A stretch of DNA of 64,000 bases from Paraburkholderia caballeronis (GTDB taxonomy: Bacteria > Pseudomonadota > Gammaproteobacteria > Burkholderiales > Burkholderiaceae): contig NZ_FNSR01000003.1 in the NCBI RefSeq assembly GCF_900104845.1, positions 868,001 to 932,000 on the forward strand, written 5' to 3'. The notes beneath the pieces were generated by a model, which saw nothing but the letters and a program-made list of their open reading frames with translations, was not told the origin of the DNA and did not search any database. Shown in pieces: positions 45,265-53,932 of this stretch. Position numbers and translations under genes: made by a program. Each line of letters begins with the position of its first letter. Within the stretch, counting starts at the first letter, position 1.

Positions 45265-46854
45265 ATGTCCGATTCCTCCTCGCTGCATCAGGTCGCGAAA
45301 CGCTCGCAGTTGCGCGACCACGTTCCGCTTCGCGTCGAAGCAGGCGACACGCCCGTGCTGCTGATCCGCGACGGCGAAACCGTCCATGCGTATCGCGCCG
45401 ATTGCCCGCATGCCGGCGCGCCGCTCGAACACGGCGCGATCTGCCATGGCCGCCTCGTCTGCCCGTGGCACAAGGCCACCTTCGACGTGAGCACCGGCGC
45501 GTTGCTGGAACCGCCCGCGTTGCAGGGGCTGTCGCGCTATCGCGTCGAACTGCGCGGCGACGACGTGCTCGTGTCGACCGACGCGCCGACGCCGGCCCCG
45601 GCCGAAGAACAGACGCCAGACAGCGGCGAAGCGAAACGGTTTGCGATCGTCGGCGCGGGCGCGGCCGGCGCGGCGGCGTGTGCGGCGCTGCGCGAACTCG
45701 GTTTTCGCGGCCGCATCGTGCTGATCGATCATGAAACGACGACGCCGTACGATCGCACCGCGCTCAGCAAGTTCGTGCCGTCCGGCGAACTCGCCGCGCG
45801 CGACGTGTATCCGCTGCTCGACGACGATTTTTTCGCGGATCAGCAGATCGACCAGAAGCTTGCGAACGTCGCGACGCTCGATGCCCGCGCGGCCGAAATC
45901 CGCTTCGACAACGAGACCGACCCGCTGCGCTACGACGCGGCGCTGATCGCGACCGGCAGCGTGCCGAAGCCGCCGCCGGTGCGCGGCTTCGACGACGCGG
46001 CCGTGCGCGGGCGCGTGGTGATGCTGCGCAACGTGAACGACGCGGCGCGCATCGAGCAGTGGGCGGCGGCGGGCCATCGGGCGGTCGTGATCGGCGGCAG
46101 TTTCATCGGGCTCGAAGTCGCGTCGTCGCTGCGCAAGCGCGGGCTCGACGTGACTGTCGTGTCGCCGGAGCGGGTGCCGTTCGCGAAGCAGTTCGGCGAC
46201 GAGATCGGCGCGCTGTTCATGCAGTTGCATCGGCAGAACGGCACGACGCTAGAAATGGACACCCAGGTCGAGGCGATCGAGCCCGGCGAGCCGCTGACCG
46301 TGCGAACGAAGAACGGCAAGCAATTCGCGTGCGACTTCGTCGTCGCGGGGACCGGCGTGACGCCGGCTACGTCGTTCATCGCGGGCGTCGGGCGCAACGA
46401 CGACGGCGGGCTGAACGTCGACGCGTCGATGCGCGTCGCCCCTAACCTGTTCGCGGCCGGCGACGTCGCGTGTTTCGAAACGCAGGGCGGCCAGCGGATA
46501 CGCATCGAGCACTGGCGCGTCGCGCAGCAGCAGTCCCGCGCGGCCGCGCGCGGGATGCTCGGGCTCGATGCGCGCCAGCCGGCGGTGCCGTTCTTCTGGA
46601 CGTACCACTACGGGAAACGGTTCGACTACCTCGGTCATGCGCGCGCGGGCGACTGGGATTCGTGCCTCACGCTCGGCGAGCCGGAACGGTACGCGTTCGT
46701 CACGCTGTATTGCCGCGACGGCCGGGTCATCGCGGCGCTGGGCTGCGAGCGCGAAACGGCCATCGCGCTGCTCGCGGAAGCGATGCGCGAACCGCTGCCG
46801 GCCGACGACGCACGCCGCATCGTCGAACAGGCTGACAACGGCGATGCGGGGTGA
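45265..46854 (+). CDS. FAD-dependent NAD(P)H reductase with N-terminal Rieske domain (AIFM3-like)
   Basis: The protein has 529 residues. Residues about 8-105 form a Rieske [2Fe-2S] domain with Cys47-x-His49 and Cys66-x2-His69. Residues 127 onward form a pyridine-nucleotide-disulfide reductase: FAD motif VGAGAAGAAAC, NAD motif VVIGGSFIGLEVASSLRKRG, and a second FAD contact, FAAGDVACFE. A C-terminal reductase domain starts near PAVPFFWTYHYGK. The fusion resembles AIFM3 and ferredoxin reductases of dioxygenase systems. No oxygenase lies nearby, so its electron acceptor is unknown. Confidence 0.9.
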   Translation: MSDSSSLHQVAKRSQLRDHVPLRVEAGDTPVLLIRDGETVHAYRADCPHAGAPLEHGAICHGRLVCPWHKATFDVSTGALLEPPALQGLSRYRVELRGDDVLVSTDAPTPAPAEEQTPDSGEAKRFAIVGAGAAGAAACAALRELGFRGRIVLIDHETTTPYDRTALSKFVPSGELAARDVYPLLDDDFFADQQIDQKLANVATLDARAAEIRFDNETDPLRYDAALIATGSVPKPPPVRGFDDAAVRGRVVMLRNVNDAARIEQWAAAGHRAVVIGGSFIGLEVASSLRKRGLDVTVVSPERVPFAKQFGDEIGALFMQLHRQNGTTLEMDTQVEAIEPGEPLTVRTKNGKQFACDFVVAGTGVTPATSFIAGVGRNDDGGLNVDASMRVAPNLFAAGDVACFETQGGQRIRIEHWRVAQQQSRAAARGMLGLDARQPAVPFFWTYHYGKRFDYLGHARAGDWDSCLTLGEPERYAFVTLYCRDGRVIAALGCERETAIALLAEAMREPLPADDARRIVEQADNGDAG

Positions 46855-47029
46855 CGATGCCGAAAAACGGTGGTGGATGAGGCTGGGCTGCTCACGTTGG
46901 ACGCACCGGAACAGGCAAGCTTCTTTCGGCACTCACGTCCACCAACGGCCAAGCCGCTGAACAGCGCCTTGCAGGCGCGACGCCGACCGCACGAAGCCGC
47001 CAGCCCTGCCGTACACGGACCCGCGCGAA

Positions 47030-47359
47030 TCATCCGCGCGCCCATCGCGCGGCGTCCGCGCTCCTCGCCTGCTCCATGATCGCGTCCGCGATCGCCGCCG
47101 CGTGCTGGAACGGCTCGACCACCGACCATCTCGACCAGTGCAGGTCCGCGCCGTCCGAACCCACGCGGAACGCGCGCGAGCCGTCCGCGAACAGCAGGCA
47201 CTCGACGCGCAGCGGCGCGCAGCCGGCGGCCGCGACCGGGCCGAGGCCCCCTTTCTCCACGATGAAGTGCAGATTCCCCTCCCGCAGCAGATCGGCTGCG
47301 GCCTGATCGTCCGGCTCTCGTCGATTCAAAAGAATCGCTGCGATTTCGGCATCCAACAT
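47030..47359 (-). CDS. Small hypothetical protein
   Basis: I do not recognise a family. This 109-residue soluble protein has a strong ribosome site (AAGGAGGG, 5 nt before the ATG), which supports real translation. It starts MLDAEIAAILLNRREPDDQAAADLL and has a central beta-rich part (RVECLLFADGSRAFRVGSDGADLHW) and a terminal helix. It is transcribed towards the Rieske reductase gene. Longer overlapping frames here are shadows. Confidence 0.65.
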   Translation of the reverse strand: MLDAEIAAILLNRREPDDQAAADLLREGNLHFIVEKGGLGPVAAAGCAPLRVECLLFADGSRAFRVGSDGADLHWSRWSVVEPFQHAAAIADAIMEQARSADAARWARG

Positions 47360-47591
47360 GGCGGCCCTCCTTGCTTCCGCACGGGCTGGCCGGGTCGCGG
47401 CGAAACACGTCGCGCCCGACCGCCTGCACTACCCGTTCGAGCGGTCACACGACTACTATAGCCGACTTGCTGCGATGCAACACGTATAGTGTGAGCCGCG
47501 ACCGGAAAGGTCGCGGCGGGATTCCGGCTCCGGCCTCGCGCACGCGGCTTCCGGGCGCGCGAGGCCCGCTTATTGGGCATCGGTAGGCACC

Positions 47592-47897
47592 ATGGTAGTA
47601 TTCGTCACTTTTCTGTCACACCCCCGATCGCAAATGATTTGCGACCTATGCAGGAAACTCCTCGCCGCGGAAGGCATCGCGCCGCCTCACGGCGCGCTCG
47701 CCGCCGACGGCCGTCCGAAGAAGCTGCGGCCGGTCATGCGCCGGCCGGTGCGCGTGTTCCGCTACGGCTGCATCGACTGCGGCGCGAACTGGATGCTCGA
47801 TCTCGACCCGCTGAAGCCGGCCGACAGCGGCTGGACGTGGCTCGGCAACGCGCGAAGCATCCTCGAACCGGCGTCCGCGCTCGCTGAAACGCGCTAG
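47592..47897 (+). CDS. Small zinc-ribbon-like hypothetical protein
   Basis: The protein has 101 residues, with CDLC (about residues 17-20) and CIDC (about 60-63) forming a likely four-cysteine zinc site. Between them lies a basic segment (RPKKLRPVMRRPVRVFRYG). An aromatic tail reads SGWTWLGNARSIL. A start at MICDLC (47634) is equally possible, as neither start has a clear ribosome site. The knuckle spacing and basic linker suggest a nucleic-acid or protein-binding role. No family name is certain. Confidence 0.6.
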   Translation: MVVFVTFLSHPRSQMICDLCRKLLAAEGIAPPHGALAADGRPKKLRPVMRRPVRVFRYGCIDCGANWMLDLDPLKPADSGWTWLGNARSILEPASALAETR

Positions 47898-47954
47898 CCG
47901 CGCGCAAACGCGCGGCGCGTTCGCATCCGCGGCCGCCCCGGACGGCAAACACCA

Positions 47955-49223
47955 TCAGCGCGCCGAAGCCGAAGCCGGACTCGCACCCGCACCCGCACCC
48001 GGCCCCGCCGCGAACGCGCGATACACCGCGTCGCGCAACTCGCGCGGAAACTCGCCCGACATTCCTTCGACCGCCGTGTTGGTCAGCGCGACCACCGCGA
48101 TGTCGTTCACCGGATCGAAGAACCACGTGTGGCCATACGCGCCGCCCCACTGGATCGTGCCTTTCGCCTGCGGCGTCGGCACGAGCGCGGGGTCGTCGAG
48201 CACCGCCCAGCCGTAGCCGAAACCCCAGCCCGGCCCCTGCGTCTGCGCCGCCGTGCCGACCTGGTCGCGCATCATCTGCGCGACGGTCTGCGGCTTCAGC
48301 ACGCTGCCGCCGCCGGCCCGGATCGCGAGCAGAAAGCGCATGAAGTCCGGCGCGGTGCCGACCATGCCCGCGCCGCCGGACGGATACGCGTGCGCGTCGA
48401 GCGCGCGTTCCGGCGTATAGCGCAGCACGCCGCCGCCGACCGGCACCGCCGCTTCGGACGCCATCCTGACCGGCTCGGGCGCACCGTCCTGATACGGCGT
48501 CGCGAGCCGGCTCGCGGACCGCGCGTGGAAGCCCGTATCGTTCATCCACAGCGGACCGGTTATCTGCTGCTGCACGACCTGCGGCAACGGCTTGCCGGTC
48601 GCGCTCGCCAGCGCCGCGCCGAGCACGTCGAGCGACATCGAATACGCCCAACGCTGCCCCGGCGCATAGCTAAGCGGCACCGACGCGATGCGCCGCAGAT
48701 TCTCGTCGAGACTCACGCCCGGATCGTCGAGGCCGTCCGATACGCCCGCCTTTCGGTACGGCCCGTCGTCCGGCTCCGCGAAGCCGTAGCTCAGGCCCGC
48801 CGTATGGGTCAGCAACTGGCGGATCGTGATCGTCGGCACGCTGCCGTCCGGCAGGCGCGGCTGGAACGACGGCAGCCAGCGCGTGACCGGATCGTCGAGG
48901 CCGATCTTGCGCTCTTCGACCAGACGCATCGCCGCCGCCGACACCAGCGGCTTCGACAGCGACGCGAAGCGGAAGATCGTGTTGTCGCGCATCGCGACAC
49001 CGCGCTCGCGGTCCGCGTAACCGGCCGCCCGGCGGTACACGACATGCCCCCGATACGCGACCAGCACCACCGCGCCGACGATCCGCCGTCCGGCGATCGC
49101 ATCGTCGATGACCGCGTCGATCGCCGAGGCCTGCCCGACCCCGGTTCCCTCCGCCAGACAAGGCACGACCGAAACCACCGAAGCGCCGAGCGCGGCGGCC
49201 ACCACCAGCGACCTTCTCATCAC
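47955..49223 (-). CDS. Serine hydrolase, beta-lactamase/class C family (periplasmic)
   Basis: The protein has 422 residues, with a signal peptide MMRRSLVVAAALGASVVSVVPCLAE. The serine-lysine nucleophile motif is FASLSKPL (SxxK). A tyrosine motif lies in RWAYSMSLDVLG and the third-box region in WGGAYGHTWFFDP. The family contains esterases, D-peptidases and AmpC-like enzymes. The YSM motif is not the YxN of true AmpC, so esterase or D-peptidase activity is more likely than beta-lactam resistance. It is divergent from TetR, its probable regulator. The tail is Ala/Gly-rich. Confidence 0.88.
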   Translation of the reverse strand: MMRRSLVVAAALGASVVSVVPCLAEGTGVGQASAIDAVIDDAIAGRRIVGAVVLVAYRGHVVYRRAAGYADRERGVAMRDNTIFRFASLSKPLVSAAAMRLVEERKIGLDDPVTRWLPSFQPRLPDGSVPTITIRQLLTHTAGLSYGFAEPDDGPYRKAGVSDGLDDPGVSLDENLRRIASVPLSYAPGQRWAYSMSLDVLGAALASATGKPLPQVVQQQITGPLWMNDTGFHARSASRLATPYQDGAPEPVRMASEAAVPVGGGVLRYTPERALDAHAYPSGGAGMVGTAPDFMRFLLAIRAGGGSVLKPQTVAQMMRDQVGTAAQTQGPGWGFGYGWAVLDDPALVPTPQAKGTIQWGGAYGHTWFFDPVNDIAVVALTNTAVEGMSGEFPRELRDAVYRAFAAGPGAGAGASPASASAR

Positions 49224-49298
49224 CGCTCCTTCACGAACAGGCGGGCCGCCGCCGGCGACCCGTCAACCGGCGCGGCACCGCGAGAATTATCTATAATC

Positions 49299-49355
49299 AC
49301 AATGACCGTTCCGTAAATCTACCCGCGAACCGGATTAATTTCAACAATGACCGTT
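49299..49355. promoter_or_regulatory. Two direct copies of ACAATGACCGTT between serine hydrolase and TetR genes
   Basis: ACAATGACCGTT occurs at 49299-49310 and 49344-49355, exactly repeated 45 bp apart. A perfect plus-strand TATAAT lies at 49292-49297. The second copy covers the TetR start codon (49347). The gap is AT-rich compared with the flanks. The repeats are candidate TetR operators covering both divergent promoters. Confidence 0.5.
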
Positions 49356-49997
49356 ATGATAAATCGAGATGAGCAGGTGCCGCGCCGCGGACGTCCGCGC
49401 AATTTCGACCGCGACGCGGTGCTCGACCGCGCGATGCAGACGTTCTGGAAGCTCGGCTACGAAGGCGCGTCGATCGCGGACCTGACCGCCGCGATGGGGA
49501 TCACCGCGCAGAGCCTGTACGCCGCGTTCGGCTCGAAGTCCGCACTGTATCGCGAAGCGTTGGGCCGCTACCGCGACACGGCCGGCGCGTTTCCGGCGCG
49601 CGCGCTGACCGAAGAGACGTCGGCCGTCGCCGGATTCGAACGGCTGCTGAACGAAGCGGCAACCGAATATTCGCGGCCGCGCCGCCCGCGCGGCTGCATG
49701 ATATCGACCGGCGTGCTCGTGTGCGCGGCCGAGAATCGCGACGAGGCAAAGCACGTCGCGCAGCTTCGCCGCGACACGATCGACCTGTTCCGGCAGCGGC
49801 TCGACGCCGCGATCGACGCCGGCGAACTCGCGCCGGACGCGGACAGCGCGGGCCTCGCCCGTTATCTCGGCGCGATCGTTCAGGGGATGGCGGTGCAGGC
49901 GCAGGACGGCGCGTCGCGCGACGAACTGCTGGCGATCGCGCAGGTCGCCGTGCTGGCATTGAAGCAGCATAGGCGCGTGAAGGCCCGGCGCGCGTGA
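49347..49997 (+). CDS. TetR/AcrR-family transcriptional regulator
   Basis: The protein has 216 residues. The DNA-binding domain reads RNFDRDAVLDRAMQTFWKLGYEGASIADLTAAMGITAQSLYAAFGSKSALYREAL; the ligand domain has RGCMISTGVLVCAAENRDEAK. It resembles the regulator at 35987-36571, and the two may be paralogues of the same branch. Starts at 49347 and 49356 are both possible; neither has a ribosome site. If the first is used, the operator repeat covers the start codon. Target: the divergent serine hydrolase gene. Confidence 0.88.
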   Translation: MTVMINRDEQVPRRGRPRNFDRDAVLDRAMQTFWKLGYEGASIADLTAAMGITAQSLYAAFGSKSALYREALGRYRDTAGAFPARALTEETSAVAGFERLLNEAATEYSRPRRPRGCMISTGVLVCAAENRDEAKHVAQLRRDTIDLFRQRLDAAIDAGELAPDADSAGLARYLGAIVQGMAVQAQDGASRDELLAIAQVAVLALKQHRRVKARRA

Positions 49998-50079
49998 GGC
50001 GGGACTATCGTAGAGAACCGCGGCGAGACAGCATCACGCGAAGGCGAAGCGACAGCAACAACGCCGCCGCGACGCGCGG

Positions 50080-51114
50080 CTATCCCGCCCCGCCGCCCCG
50101 CTCGCCCGAGGCGGCCGTCGCCAGCCGCGCGCGGCCGGCGGTTCGCTGCCCCTTCTGCGCGTATTCGGCGAACTGCCACATCACGAGCCCGGGCACATAG
50201 ATCAGCAGATCGCGAATCCGCCGTGCGCCGGCAAGCGCGAGGCTCGTCGCCGGATCGAGCCCGATCAGCCCGCCGATCAGCACGAAGCCGCCCTCCTGCA
50301 CGCCGAGCCCGGCCGGCACAAGGAACGCGACGCTGCTCAGCAACTGAATCAGCACTTCCAGCACGAACGCATCGACGGCGCTCACGCGCGAGCCGAGGAA
50401 GTACAGCGCAAGCCAGATCTCGAACGCGGTCGCCACGCACTGCAGCGTCTGCCACACGAACAGATAACGGAGCACGACGCCGGATTGCCGCCAGATCAGC
50501 TTCACCGACTGGTCGATCCGCGTCGAGCGGCCGACCAGTCCGTACACCTTGCCGCCCGTCACGCGGTTCAGCACGCGCGCGATGCGCTCGAACGGCTTCG
50601 CGTGCTGAACCAGCGCGAACAGCAACAGCAGCGGCGCCGCCGCCGTGATCGCGAACGCCAGTTGGCCGACGACGCGCAGCGTGCCGGACGATGCCTCATG
50701 CAGCAGGAACCCGACGCCCGCGAGCGCGAACAGCAGCTGGCTGATCAACGTGAGCTGCATGTCCGCGACGAGGCTCGCGACCGCCGTTTCGGGCCGCACG
50801 CCCTGCGCGCCGAGCAGACGGAACGACACGATCTCGCCGCCGATCCGCGCGACCGGCAGCAGGCCGTTCACCGATTCGCGGATCCACACGAGCTTCAGCA
50901 TCGTCGCGAACCGTGGGCGCTGCGCGCGCCGGATCAGCGAACGCCAGTCCAGTGCGTTCGCCGCCATCGGCACGACGTGCGCGAGCGCCGCGAGCACGAG
51001 CCCCGCGCCCGCGCCGCGCATCAGCCGGAACACGTCGCCGGGATGATCGCGCATGAACAGCCAGATCGCCGCCGCGAGACCGCACAACGCGGCGGCGCGT
51101 CCAAGAGATTTCAT
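50080..51114 (-). CDS. hpnL: HpnL-like lysylphosphatidylglycerol-synthase-TM family protein (hopanoid cluster)
   Basis: This 344-residue membrane protein has about eight helices of the flippase-like UPF0104 fold. Conserved parts are LLPVARIGGEIVSFRLLGAQGV and LSSVAFLVPAGLGVQEGGFVLIGGLIGL. It lies 65 bp after hpnI on the same strand, which matches the placement of HpnL in hopanoid loci. The role is unproven; lipid flipping or hopanoid handling in the inner membrane is likely. The tail (RARLATAASGERGGG) is disordered. The name rests on context and family resemblance. Confidence 0.82.
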   Translation of the reverse strand: MKSLGRAAALCGLAAAIWLFMRDHPGDVFRLMRGAGAGLVLAALAHVVPMAANALDWRSLIRRAQRPRFATMLKLVWIRESVNGLLPVARIGGEIVSFRLLGAQGVRPETAVASLVADMQLTLISQLLFALAGVGFLLHEASSGTLRVVGQLAFAITAAAPLLLLFALVQHAKPFERIARVLNRVTGGKVYGLVGRSTRIDQSVKLIWRQSGVVLRYLFVWQTLQCVATAFEIWLALYFLGSRVSAVDAFVLEVLIQLLSSVAFLVPAGLGVQEGGFVLIGGLIGLDPATSLALAGARRIRDLLIYVPGLVMWQFAEYAQKGQRTAGRARLATAASGERGGGAG

Positions 51115-51179
51115 CGATGCGGCCTCGCAGGGCGGGCAGGCGCGCCGCGAAACAATCGGCCAGTCGGGTCCGGCATCGG

Positions 51180-52466
51180 TCAATCGTTCCGCAGCGGATA
51201 AAGCTGGCCTTTCCCGTCGACGCCGAAGTCGACGCCGCGCCACACGACGCGGGCGGAAAGGAAGCTGGTCACGAAAATCGCAAAGGACACGATATCGGAG
51301 ATCGGCAGCACCCACAACCCGCGGGGCCGCTCGCCGGCCACGCGATCGACCTGCCATTTCAGCAGAGCGCGCGCGACGAGCGCGAACGCCACGAGCGGCC
51401 ACGACCAGTCCGCGCCGCCGGACAGCAGCGCCGCGAGCAGCGCGAACGCGAGCGGATAGATCAGCGCCGAGCCGAGGTGGCCGAGCCGGTCCACCGCGCG
51501 TATCGTGCGGCTCCAGCGCAGTTCGTGCGAGAACAGCCGCGCGAAGGTCGTCTCGACGCATGCGTGCCGGACGAGGAACGGCGGAATCGCGACCGTCGCG
51601 CCGGTGCTGCGGATCGCCTCGCCGATCGCGTTGTCCTCCGCGAGATGCGACGCGAACCGCGACAGTCCGCCGATGCGTTCGAGCATGTCGCGCGTCATCG
51701 CGATCGTCTGCCCGAAGCACGGTCGCGCGCGCCCGATCGCGAGGCCCGCGATGACACCCGGCACGAACTGGTAGTTCGTCGCCGCTGCCGAAAGACGCGG
51801 CCAGAAACCCGGCTGGCACAGCCCGCGATACAGGCACGTGACGAGCCCGACGCCCGGCTGCTGAAGCTCGCCGACCACGTTGCGCAGGAAGTCCGGCGCG
51901 GCGGTCACGTCGCTGTCGGTGAAGCACAGCACGTCGTGCTGCGCGACCGGCAGCATGTTAATCAGGTTGCTGATCTTGCGGTTCAGCCCATGCAGGCGCG
52001 GATCGGCGACGACCGTCACGTGCGCGTGCGGATAACGCCGCTGCAACGCGTCGACCGCATTCAACGCAGCGTCGCCCGGATCGTGCACGCCGAACAGGAA
52101 CTGCACCGGCCCTGGGTAGTCCTGCTCGAAAAAACTGGCGAGGTTGTGTTCGAGGTTCCACTCGTCGCCGTGCAGCGGCTTCACCAGCGTGACCGATGGA
52201 AACGTGGCCGGCACGGGCGCGGAACGCGAGAAGAAGCGACCGACGAGCAGCGTGGTCAACGACGTGTAGACGATGCCGAGCACCGCGCAGACGCCGCACG
52301 CGACGGCCAGCGCGGCGCAGCCATGCGCGGCCGCGCGAGCGACGGCCGACGCCGGAAAACTCGCGGCCAGCGCGACAACGAGCGCCGCGCCGACCGCGAA
52401 ACACATCGCGGTGCGGCGCGCGTGGTGCGGCCTGTTCGTCCCGCCGCCGGGGCTGCGCGCGTTCAT
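51180..52466 (-). CDS. hpnI: Hopanoid biosynthesis glycosyltransferase HpnI
   Basis: This 428-residue GT2-fold membrane glycosyltransferase has two N-terminal hydrophobic segments, then VTLVKPLHGDEWNLEHNLASFF. The DxD-like site is CFTDSDVTAAPDF, the acceptor motif is HLAEDNAIGEAI, and HELRWSRT takes the (Q/R)xxRW position. C-terminal helices follow. HpnI adds N-acetylglucosamine to bacteriohopanetetrol in the path to the cyclitol ether. The start overlaps the hpnJ stop by one base (TGATG). Confidence 0.9.
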   Translation of the reverse strand: MNARSPGGGTNRPHHARRTAMCFAVGAALVVALAASFPASAVARAAAHGCAALAVACGVCAVLGIVYTSLTTLLVGRFFSRSAPVPATFPSVTLVKPLHGDEWNLEHNLASFFEQDYPGPVQFLFGVHDPGDAALNAVDALQRRYPHAHVTVVADPRLHGLNRKISNLINMLPVAQHDVLCFTDSDVTAAPDFLRNVVGELQQPGVGLVTCLYRGLCQPGFWPRLSAAATNYQFVPGVIAGLAIGRARPCFGQTIAMTRDMLERIGGLSRFASHLAEDNAIGEAIRSTGATVAIPPFLVRHACVETTFARLFSHELRWSRTIRAVDRLGHLGSALIYPLAFALLAALLSGGADWSWPLVAFALVARALLKWQVDRVAGERPRGLWVLPISDIVSFAIFVTSFLSARVVWRGVDFGVDGKGQLYPLRND

Positions 52467-53893
52467 CACGCCTCGTGCGCGCGCAGGAAGCGGAAGAACT
52501 CGACGCCTTCGCGCAGGCGTCGCTGCATCATCTCCCAACTCGTCAGCATCTCGCGCACGATCTCCCAGATCTTCGACGGGCGGAAATAGAACTCGCGGTA
52601 GAACGCCTCAAGCTGGTGATAGATGTCCTCGCGCGACAGATGCGGATAACCGATCGCCGCCAGTTGAACCCCCTCCTTGCTCACCAGGTTGACGACCTTG
52701 TTCTCTTCGAGCCAGCCGTTCTCCACCGCCTGCCTGTAGAGCGTCGTGCCCGGATACGGCGCGGCCAGCGACACCTGGATCGTGTGCGGATTGATTTCCT
52801 TCGCGTAGTCGATCGTCTTGCGGATCGTGTCCTGCGTCTCGCCCGGCAGCCCGAGAATGAACGTGCCGTGAATCTTGATGCCGAGCTTGTGGCAGTCCGC
52901 GTTGAAGCGGCGCGCGAAATCCGTGCGCAAGCCCTTCTTGATGTTGACCAGAATCTGGTCGTCGCCCGACTCGTAACCGACCAGCAGCAATCGCAGACCG
53001 TTGTCCTTCATCACCTTCAGCGTGTCGTACGGCACATTCGCCTTCGCGTTGCACGACCATGTGACGCCGAGCTTGCCCAACCCGCGCGCGATCTCCTCGA
53101 CGCGCGGCAGGTCGTCGGTGAAGGTGTCGTCGTCGAACATGATCTCCTTCACTTCCGGCAGGTTGTCGCGAATCCACGTCACCTCTTCGAGCACGCTCGC
53201 GACCGAACGCGTGCGGTAACGATGCCCGCCGACCGTCTGCGGCCACAGGCAGAATGTGCAGCGCGACTTGCAGCCGCGTCCGGTGTAGATCGACACGTAT
53301 GGATAGTTCAGATAGCCGATGAAGTAGTTTTTGATTTTCAGGTCGCGCTTGTAGACCGGCGCGACGAACGGCAGTTCGTCCATGTCCTCGATCATCGGCC
53401 GCGCCGCGTTGTGCTCGATCGAGCCATCCTGCGCGCGATACGACAGGCCGAGGATCTCGCTGAACGGCCTGCCCTCCGCGATCTCCTGGCAGGTGTAGTC
53501 GAACTCCTCGCGGCACACGAAGTCGATCGCGTCGGTTGCGGTCAGCGAGTTGTGCGGATCGACCGCGACCTTCGCGCCGACCATCCCGATGAGCGTCGCC
53601 GGACGGCGCTTCTTCAGCTCCTGTGCGAACATCGCGTCGCTCGGGAACGACGGCGTGCTGGTGTGGATGATCACGAGGTCGTAGTCGTCCGCGATCCTCA
53701 GCGTATCCGCGACCGACAGGCCATCGGCCGGCGCGTCGAGCACGCGGCTGCCGGGGACCATCGCGGCGGGCTGCGCGAGCCACGTCGGATACCAGAACGA
53801 GCGGATCTCGCGTTTCGCCTGGTAGCGCGAGCCAGCGCCGCCGTCGAAGCCGTCGTACGAAGGGGCCTGCAAAAACAGCGTTTTTTTCGTCAT
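52466..53893 (-). CDS. hpnJ: Hopanoid biosynthesis radical SAM protein HpnJ
   Basis: This 475-residue B12-type radical SAM protein has an N-terminal cobalamin-binding-like domain (LFLQAPSYDGFDGGAGSRYQ). The radical SAM core has Cys-x3-Cys-x2-Cys in GRGCKSRCTFCLWP. A characteristic MFDDDTFTDDLPRVEEIARGL segment follows. HpnJ converts the glucosamine-linked hopanoid to the cyclitol ether by ring contraction. The start at MTKKTLFL was chosen; 12 upstream codons are possible. It heads the minus-strand hpnJ-hpnI-hpnL unit. Confidence 0.92.
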   Translation of the reverse strand: MTKKTLFLQAPSYDGFDGGAGSRYQAKREIRSFWYPTWLAQPAAMVPGSRVLDAPADGLSVADTLRIADDYDLVIIHTSTPSFPSDAMFAQELKKRRPATLIGMVGAKVAVDPHNSLTATDAIDFVCREEFDYTCQEIAEGRPFSEILGLSYRAQDGSIEHNAARPMIEDMDELPFVAPVYKRDLKIKNYFIGYLNYPYVSIYTGRGCKSRCTFCLWPQTVGGHRYRTRSVASVLEEVTWIRDNLPEVKEIMFDDDTFTDDLPRVEEIARGLGKLGVTWSCNAKANVPYDTLKVMKDNGLRLLLVGYESGDDQILVNIKKGLRTDFARRFNADCHKLGIKIHGTFILGLPGETQDTIRKTIDYAKEINPHTIQVSLAAPYPGTTLYRQAVENGWLEENKVVNLVSKEGVQLAAIGYPHLSREDIYHQLEAFYREFYFRPSKIWEIVREMLTSWEMMQRRLREGVEFFRFLRAHEA

Positions 53894-53932
53894 TGGAAAA
53901 TACCCAGTGGATTGCGGCCGCCCGCGCACGGC

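Noticed and set aside
47955-49223. Serine hydrolase as a class C beta-lactamase
   Set aside because: The SxxK motif is present but the YxN motif is replaced by YSM and no convincing KTG box is seen, so resistance should not be claimed.
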